Assembly (NCBI GenBank): GCA_913062655.1
Contig: CAJXXO010000018.1
Coordinates: 1 to 18,737 of the forward strand
DNA length: 18,737 nucleotides
DNA from: an uncultured Bacteroidota bacterium
GTDB taxonomy: Bacteria > Bacteroidota > Bacteroidia > Chitinophagales > S012-47
Reading direction: 5' to 3'
Part shown: positions 14,263 to 18,737 of the stretch, in pieces
Layout: each line of letters opens with the position of its first letter
Numbering within the stretch: position 1 is the first letter of the stretch
The notes under the pieces: generated by a model
What the model was told of the DNA's origin: nothing
The model's input: only the letters and a program-made list of their open reading frames with translations
Databases searched by the model: none
Program-made: the position numbers and the translations under genes

Positions 14263-15426
14263 TCAACGCACTTTTATAGTATCGGCTACACGCCTCGCTT
14301 TTTCGCGCAGTTTTCGTAGCTCCATATTGGTAGGGCCATAGGCGAGTGCTACACCCATCCTTCGATACGGGCGGGTAGCCGGCTTGCCAAAGATGCGAAA
14401 GTCGGTTTCCGCTATATCGGAGGCTTCCAGCAGCCCTTCGTACTCGGGGTGGTCATGTTCGCTGTGTGCCAGTATGACCGCACTGGCGCCCGCTCGCAAA
14501 AGCGGTATGCCGGGAATAGGCATCCCGAGAATGGCCCGAAGGTGCAGCTCAAACTCATTGTAAGGCTGTGTCCCGGCCAGGGTAACCATACCGGTATCAT
14601 GTGGTCGTGGGGAGAGCTCGGAGAAGTAAACACCATCTTTGGCAACAAAGAATTCAACGCCCCAAATGCCTGCTCCCCCTAAGGCTTCCGTAACCGCTTT
14701 TGCCATCTGATGAGCCGTACGCAGCGCATCGGAAGCAATGTCAGCCGGTTGCCAACTCTCCTGATAGTCGCCACGCTCTTGCCGATGGCCTATGGGCGGG
14801 CAAAATAGCGTAGCGCCCTCCCGCTGGGTCACCGTGAGCAAGGTTATTTCCTGGTCAAATTCGATGAAAGCTTCCACGATCACCTCTTCCTGGTCGCCCC
14901 GCCCCTTTTGCGAAGCAGCTTCCCAGGCGGCTTCAATATCGGATGCTGTTTTTATAACGGACTGTCCTTTACCAGAAGAAGACATCAACGGCTTAACAAC
15001 ACATGGCATACCGATAGAACCAACTGCTGTTTGCAGCTCTTCCAAATTGCTGGCGTAGGTATAGGGGGCGGTTTGTAAGCCCAGTTCGCGAGCAGCCAGG
15101 TCACGGATCGCTTTTCTATTCATGGTGAAATTAGCCGCCTTCGCACTGGGTACCACTTGTATATCCTGGCCCTCGTAGTTGTAGAGGCGCTCTGTTCGAA
15201 TTGCCTCAATTTCGGGCACAATGATATCGGGGTCATGCTTTGATACGAGTTGATCCAATGCGTCACCATCCAGCATATCAATAACGGCATATTCATGTGC
15301 CACTTGCATAGCCGGAGCCCCTTCGTAGCTGTCTACCGCGATTACATATTGCCCTAGCCGTTGGGCCGCAATGACAAACTCCTTGCCGAGCTCACCACTA
15401 CCAAGGAGCATGATTTTTTTCCGCAT
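14263..15426 (-). CDS. purT: Formate-dependent phosphoribosylglycinamide formyltransferase
   Basis: The 387-residue ATP-grasp enzyme formylates GAR to FGAR using formate and ATP in step 3 of purine synthesis, without a folate donor. MLLGSGELGKEF (6-17) is the N-terminal substrate motif. APAMQVAHEYAVIDMLDGDAL, VPEIEAI and FTMNRKAIRDLAA follow in the order of Escherichia coli PurT. VVKPLMSSSGKGQSV is the ATP-grasp loop, and SPRPHDTGMVT and RPYRRMGVALA are the C-terminal signatures. Length matches the family. It is divergent from the ABA4-like gene across 54 bp and is followed 1 nt later by the acyltransferase. Confidence 0.96.
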   Translation of the reverse strand: MRKKIMLLGSGELGKEFVIAAQRLGQYVIAVDSYEGAPAMQVAHEYAVIDMLDGDALDQLVSKHDPDIIVPEIEAIRTERLYNYEGQDIQVVPSAKAANFTMNRKAIRDLAARELGLQTAPYTYASNLEELQTAVGSIGMPCVVKPLMSSSGKGQSVIKTASDIEAAWEAASQKGRGDQEEVIVEAFIEFDQEITLLTVTQREGATLFCPPIGHRQERGDYQESWQPADIASDALRTAHQMAKAVTEALGGAGIWGVEFFVAKDGVYFSELSPRPHDTGMVTLAGTQPYNEFELHLRAILGMPIPGIPLLRAGASAVILAHSEHDHPEYEGLLEASDIAETDFRIFGKPATRPYRRMGVALAYGPTNMELRKLREKARRVADTIKVR

Positions 15427-15480
15427 ATCTTCCGATTAATAGTACTTTCACGAATGTACTGAAGCTTTTTGATTAGCACT

Positions 15481-15918
15481 ATGGACTGGAATACCTTGTT
15501 TCTATTGGCCAATACTATTGTGATGCCTGCCTGGTTTTTATTGTGGTTGGCACCAAGTAGTACCCTTACCCAAAAACTGATATACAGCTATCTCTATCCT
15601 ATGGTATTGGGGCTGGGGTATACGGTATTGTTACTACTGAGCTTTGCGAAAGCCGGCTCCTTTGATGCAGAAGCTTTTTCAACGGTAGAGGGGTTACAAG
15701 CTATGTTTAGCAGTCCCGGAGCACTTGTAGCCGGCTGGATGCACTACTTGCTTTTCGATCTTTTTGTCGGCATGTGGATCGCTCGTGATGCACTGCGGTT
15801 GTCCATGCCAAGATGGGTGGTGTTTTTGCCTTTGTTCTTTACGCTTATGGCGGGCCCATTCGGGTTGGTGTTGTACTTATTGATCCGTTGGCGATATACG
15901 CGTTCTCTTACCTATTGA
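15481..15918 (+). CDS. ABA4-like (DUF4281) integral membrane protein
   Basis: The 145-residue product has four likely membrane helices: about 4-23, 36-56, 82-102 and 112-135. GWMHYLLFDLFVG (85-97) and MAGPFGLVLYLL (123-134) are the conserved core motifs of the ABA4-like family, whose plant founder is needed for neoxanthin formation. The biochemical role of bacterial members is not established, and no carotenoid gene is visible nearby. I chose the ATG at 15481; an in-frame TTG at 15469 would only add four residues. The end overlaps the convergent glycosyltransferase gene by 11 bp. Confidence 0.85.
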   Translation: MDWNTLFLLANTIVMPAWFLLWLAPSSTLTQKLIYSYLYPMVLGLGYTVLLLLSFAKAGSFDAEAFSTVEGLQAMFSSPGALVAGWMHYLLFDLFVGMWIARDALRLSMPRWVVFLPLFFTLMAGPFGLVLYLLIRWRYTRSLTY

Positions 15919-16987
15919 TGATGGGGAATTGGACCGGGTCGAAGCCGCAGGTACTCAGTAGCCTGTCAAAATGTAGTTGTGGAGTGAGTCGCTGATGTAG
16001 GGCGTAGTCTTCTGTGATGGCAAACTGGTACTCATCTATGTGTTGTAGCGTATCGATCCAGGTGGCGGGTTGGAAATCAGTCAGCACGATCGCTTCCTTG
16101 GCAGATACAACCTCACGTGCCCCCACCTTATGGCTCATGATGACGGGGGTGCCAGAGCAAATGGACTCCACAGCGGCTAACCCAAAAGGCTCATAGCGAG
16201 AGGGCAACAAAGTGTAGTCAACGGCCGCCATCAGTTCCTCGGTACGTTTGATATAACCCACATAGTGAACATTGGGCAGCTTTGTCTGCGGAGGCTCCGG
16301 TCCGGCCACTACCAGTTCAAATCGAGGGTCTTCCTGTAAGGCCGCAAACACCTCTTCCATTAAAAACCAACCCTTTCGTTTGTTTTGCGTGGAGACGAAT
16401 AAAAAGGACAACTTGTCGGCAGATAGGCCAAATTGTTGCCGGTACATGGCCTTGTGCTGCTGATTATCGGCAGTGAATCGATTGGTGTTCACCGGGGGAT
16501 ACAGGACTTTGATCTTATGATCGTAAATCTGGTAATAATGCTGCAGCTCCCGTTTCATCATGCCGGACACAGCTAGAATGGTATCGGCTTTTCGATAAGC
16601 CTCTTGCTGCGCCTCCCGCTTTATCTTGTAAGGTAGGCCTTGTCCTTTCTTTTCCAAGGCTTGGTGCAGGCCCGGCAAAGTGCCATTGCACAGCAACACC
16701 TCAGGCCCTGCGATAGCTTGAAAGGAGAGATTCAGATCGGCTCCTATACTGTCTAATAATTTTCTTAGTCGCTTGCTTTTGGTGCCGGGGCGTATCGGTT
16801 CTGGCAAGGGGGAGGAGGGTATAGGCTGTACGGTGACATTGTCGGGGACATTGGCATATCGATCCACCTGCTCTACCAGAAGTGTAACCCGGATATCGCG
16901 GGCATAACACTGCTGAATATAATTGAAGAGTTGGGTCTCGGCACCGCTGTGCTGTGCCAACTGTGAATGGATCAGGGCCAGGTGCAT
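15908..16987 (-). CDS. Family 4 glycosyltransferase (GT-B fold)
   Basis: The 359-residue product transfers a sugar from a nucleotide-sugar donor at the cytoplasmic side. The N-terminal half starts with MHLALIHSQL and a SGAETQLFNYI segment typical of GT4 acceptor domains. VLYPPVNTNRF (161-171) is the domain hinge, and VSTQNKRKGW (198-207) is the phosphate-binding loop. LPSRYEPFGLAAVESICSGTPVI (261-283) contains the EX7E motif (Glu266, Glu274). Donor and product are unknown; surface polysaccharide or glycolipid synthesis is usual. It is preceded, with 58 bp between, by the DsbD-like gene and its terminator, so it probably has its own promoter. Confidence 0.88.
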   Translation of the reverse strand: MHLALIHSQLAQHSGAETQLFNYIQQCYARDIRVTLLVEQVDRYANVPDNVTVQPIPSSPLPEPIRPGTKSKRLRKLLDSIGADLNLSFQAIAGPEVLLCNGTLPGLHQALEKKGQGLPYKIKREAQQEAYRKADTILAVSGMMKRELQHYYQIYDHKIKVLYPPVNTNRFTADNQQHKAMYRQQFGLSADKLSFLFVSTQNKRKGWFLMEEVFAALQEDPRFELVVAGPEPPQTKLPNVHYVGYIKRTEELMAAVDYTLLPSRYEPFGLAAVESICSGTPVIMSHKVGAREVVSAKEAIVLTDFQPATWIDTLQHIDEYQFAITEDYALHQRLTPQLHFDRLLSTCGFDPVQFPIINR

Positions 16988-16991
16988 GCGC

Positions 16992-16999
16992 TAAAGATA
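16992..16999 (-). promoter_or_regulatory. -7-like box directly before the glycosyltransferase gene
   Basis: The minus strand reads TATCTTTA, one mismatch from TAnnTTTG, again exactly 4 nt before the ATG. The upstream side is filled by the terminator of the DsbD-like gene. Confidence 0.35.
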
Positions 17000-17010
17000 C
17001 AACGGGCAAA

Positions 17011-17042
17011 AAGAAAAAAGCCACCGGCTTTGCGGTGGCTTT
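17011..17042 (-). terminator. Intrinsic terminator of the DsbD-like gene
   Basis: AAAGCCACCG (17017-17026) pairs with CGGTGGCTTT (17033-17042) around a 6-nt loop. On the minus strand it is followed by a T-rich tract. It starts 3 nt after the stop codon at 17046-17048 and separates this gene from the glycosyltransferase. Confidence 0.9.
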
Positions 17043-17045
17043 CAG

Positions 17046-18737
17046 TTATCGATTGGCCAGATTGCGTTGCTTAAAGACGCGTATGCCTTCATTTAAAAAC
17101 GCAAGGTAGTCATCCACACTAGGCGTGTAACCTTGTGTGGGTACCAGTTTGTTTTCGTCATGATCAAGTAATACGTAGAATGGCTGGGCATTGGCTTCAT
17201 AAACCTCCGTCTGATAGTCGCTCCATAGCTTACCTACCGTGCGTACAGTATTGCCGGTGTAGGGACTGACCTGGTATTCTTCCGGTAATTCGGTTTTGTC
17301 GTCCACATAGAGTGACACCAAAATAAACTCTTCATTGATCTTATCCCACACAGCCGGATCGGACCATACATAATCTTCCATTTTCCGGCAATTCACACAG
17401 GCCCAGCCGGTAAAGTCCACCAGCAAGGGTTTGTTGGTGCGCTTCGCCTCTACCAGACCTCGTTCCAGGTCAAAGTAGCAGTTCAGTTCGTGGGGACAAT
17501 GGCCTACATTAATTACCTCCTCCGGAATAAGGTCGGCCATCAATTCGGTGTTTTCTTTCGGTTCCTCGATCCCTTGTAGGTCAGCCAGTTGGGCTTCCAT
17601 CTTTTTCATCTTGTACTGAATGTTGTTGAGGCTAAACTCCTGATAGTGTTGCGGAGGGGCGATACCACTCAGCAGTTTCACCGGAGCCCCCCACATACCT
17701 GGAATCATGTATATGGCAAAGGCGAAAGAAATGATGGCAAAGAAAAGTCGGGGAATAGAGGTTTGTTCTGTAGCCGGCTCACCCGGAAAACGCAATTTCC
17801 CCAAAAGATATACGCCCAACAAAACGGCTACAATGATCCAGATAGCGATGAAAATATCTCTAGTCAGGAAGTTCCAGTGGTACGCCAGGTCGGCCACAGA
17901 TAAAAATTTAAAGGCCAAGGCTACCTCCACAAATCCAAGCGTCACTTTTACAGTATTCAGCCAACCGCCAGATTTTGGCAGGCTGTTCAACCAACCGGGG
18001 AAGGCGGCAAATAAAGCAAAAGGAATGGCCAGTGCCAGCGCAAAGCCCAACAAACCCATCAACGGTGCCCAGAAGGCGCCACTCTCAGCGATCAAGACCA
18101 GCAATGAGCCGACAATGGGCATGGTGCAGGAGAAAGAGACCAGCACCAACGTGAAGGCCATGAAGAAAATACCAATGAATCCACCCTTGTCGGACATGGA
18201 GTCCGCCTTATTGATGACACTACTTGGCAAAGTAAGCTCAAAGGCGCCAAAGAAGGACAACGCAAATATGATGAAGATGACAAAGAAGGCCAGGTTGAAA
18301 TACTTATTGGAGGCCATTGCATTCAAGGCACTTGGCCCAAAGGCTAACGTGATCAAAAAGCCCAATGCCAGAAAAATGAAAATGATGGAAAAGGCATAGG
18401 TCAGGGCATTGGCCAGGCCCTTTTGGCGAGAGGCGCTGCTTTTGGTGAAAAAGCTAACGGTCAATGGAATCATGGGGAATACACACGGGGTAAGCAGGGC
18501 CAGTAAACCAGATCCGATACCCGCGATTAAATAGCCCCACAGACTTTGATTCTCTTCCTCTTCTTCTATTACTTCTGCGGGCTCCTCCTCATTGGGTGCA
18601 GGGTCCATTTGCTCATCATCCCCGTCAGCGTTGTCCTCATTTTCAAAGGTGAAAGTCATACCGCCTTCCTCAGCCTCTTCCTCTTCTGGCACTGGCGTGA
18701 CCGCGCGGAACGCAAACTCCGGGCCAGCGGACCCCAT
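17046..18737 (-). CDS. dsbD: DsbD-type thiol:disulfide interchange protein, 5'-partial
   Basis: At least 563 residues are visible; the ATG at the very edge is probably internal, because no signal peptide follows it and the N-terminal periplasmic domain of the family is missing. A very acidic linker (about residues 18-64) leads to about eight membrane helices with the two transmembrane cysteines in LTPCVFPMIP (Cys85) and VSFSCTMPIVG (Cys204). A periplasmic thioredoxin domain follows (about 404-555) with WACVNC (Cys447, Cys450) and a nearby extra pair in CPHELNC (Cys414, Cys420). The family passes electrons from cytoplasmic thioredoxin to periplasmic thiol proteins. Numbering counts from base 18737. 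The gene ends at a strong terminator. Confidence 0.93.
   Translation of the reverse strand: MGSAGPEFAFRAVTPVPEEEEAEEGGMTFTFENEDNADGDDEQMDPAPNEEEPAEVIEEEEENQSLWGYLIAGIGSGLLALLTPCVFPMIPLTVSFFTKSSASRQKGLANALTYAFSIIFIFLALGFLITLAFGPSALNAMASNKYFNLAFFVIFIIFALSFFGAFELTLPSSVINKADSMSDKGGFIGIFFMAFTLVLVSFSCTMPIVGSLLVLIAESGAFWAPLMGLLGFALALAIPFALFAAFPGWLNSLPKSGGWLNTVKVTLGFVEVALAFKFLSVADLAYHWNFLTRDIFIAIWIIVAVLLGVYLLGKLRFPGEPATEQTSIPRLFFAIISFAFAIYMIPGMWGAPVKLLSGIAPPQHYQEFSLNNIQYKMKKMEAQLADLQGIEEPKENTELMADLIPEEVINVGHCPHELNCYFDLERGLVEAKRTNKPLLVDFTGWACVNCRKMEDYVWSDPAVWDKINEEFILVSLYVDDKTELPEEYQVSPYTGNTVRTVGKLWSDYQTEVYEANAQPFYVLLDHDENKLVPTQGYTPSVDDYLAFLNEGIRVFKQRNLANR

Noticed and set aside
15469..15480. TTG start for the ABA4-like gene
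   Set aside because: It adds only four residues, and a normal ATG at 15481 starts the first membrane helix correctly.
17707..18399. 230-codon plus-strand ORF opposite the DsbD-like gene
   Set aside because: It is lysine-rich, low-complexity antisense of membrane-helix codons; the minus strand carries an unmistakable DsbD-type protein.
18735..18737. ATG at the right edge as the true start of the DsbD-like gene
   Set aside because: No signal peptide follows and the N-terminal periplasmic domain is missing, so the gene most likely continues outside the window.

Overview
The window looks like chromosomal DNA of a gliding or adhesive Bacteroidota bacterium. The signs are a giant modular secreted protein ending in a type IX secretion system (T9SS) type A sorting domain, SprB-type repeats, a lamin-tail/FlgD-like secreted protein, and promoters that fit the Bacteroidota -7 consensus TAnnTTTG. 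The overall style resembles Saprospiria, but I cannot fix the lineage from this window.

Layout. Positions 2-5281 (+) hold the C-terminal part of a giant T9SS adhesin, open at the left edge. It is a chain of beta-sandwich modules: two unnamed N-terminal modules, a proprotein-convertase P domain, Ig/PKD-like modules, a LamG-like module, two 83-residue PKD-like repeats, five 77-residue repeats in perfect register, two SprB repeats and the sorting domain. It ends at a strong terminator. A 291-bp gap without a convincing gene follows. Next come a PfkB-family kinase (-), a tRNA-Asn (+) with its own promoter and terminator, a small secreted protein (-) with a degenerate sorting-like C-terminus, and a cytochrome b5-like protein (-) whose 5' end lies inside the upstream asd gene (-). 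Positions 8807-11395 (+) encode a secreted protein with two lamin-tail domains.

The second half is compact housekeeping and membrane DNA: an MDR/VAT-1-like oxidoreductase (-); a voltage-gated K+ channel with a C-terminal zinc ribbon followed by a TerB-like protein (+); purT-plsC (-) as a tightly coupled pair; an ABA4-like four-helix membrane protein (+); a family 4 glycosyltransferase (-); and a DsbD-type thiol:disulfide interchange protein (-), cut by the right edge.

How the parts relate. The surface proteins and DsbD all act in the envelope, and each 77-residue adhesin module carries a cysteine pair that could form a disulfide. The metabolic genes (asd, purT, plsC) look like ordinary chromosomal neighbours and not a dedicated pathway. 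I see no IS element, prophage, CRISPR array or defence island, and no clear new multi-gene system. The features most worth a second look are the register-perfect repeat array with an interrupted upstream relative, the zinc-ribbon K+ channel with its TerB-like partner, the ABA4-like protein, three convergent gene pairs in a row with touching or overlapping stop codons, and -7-like boxes placed exactly 4 nt before start codons.
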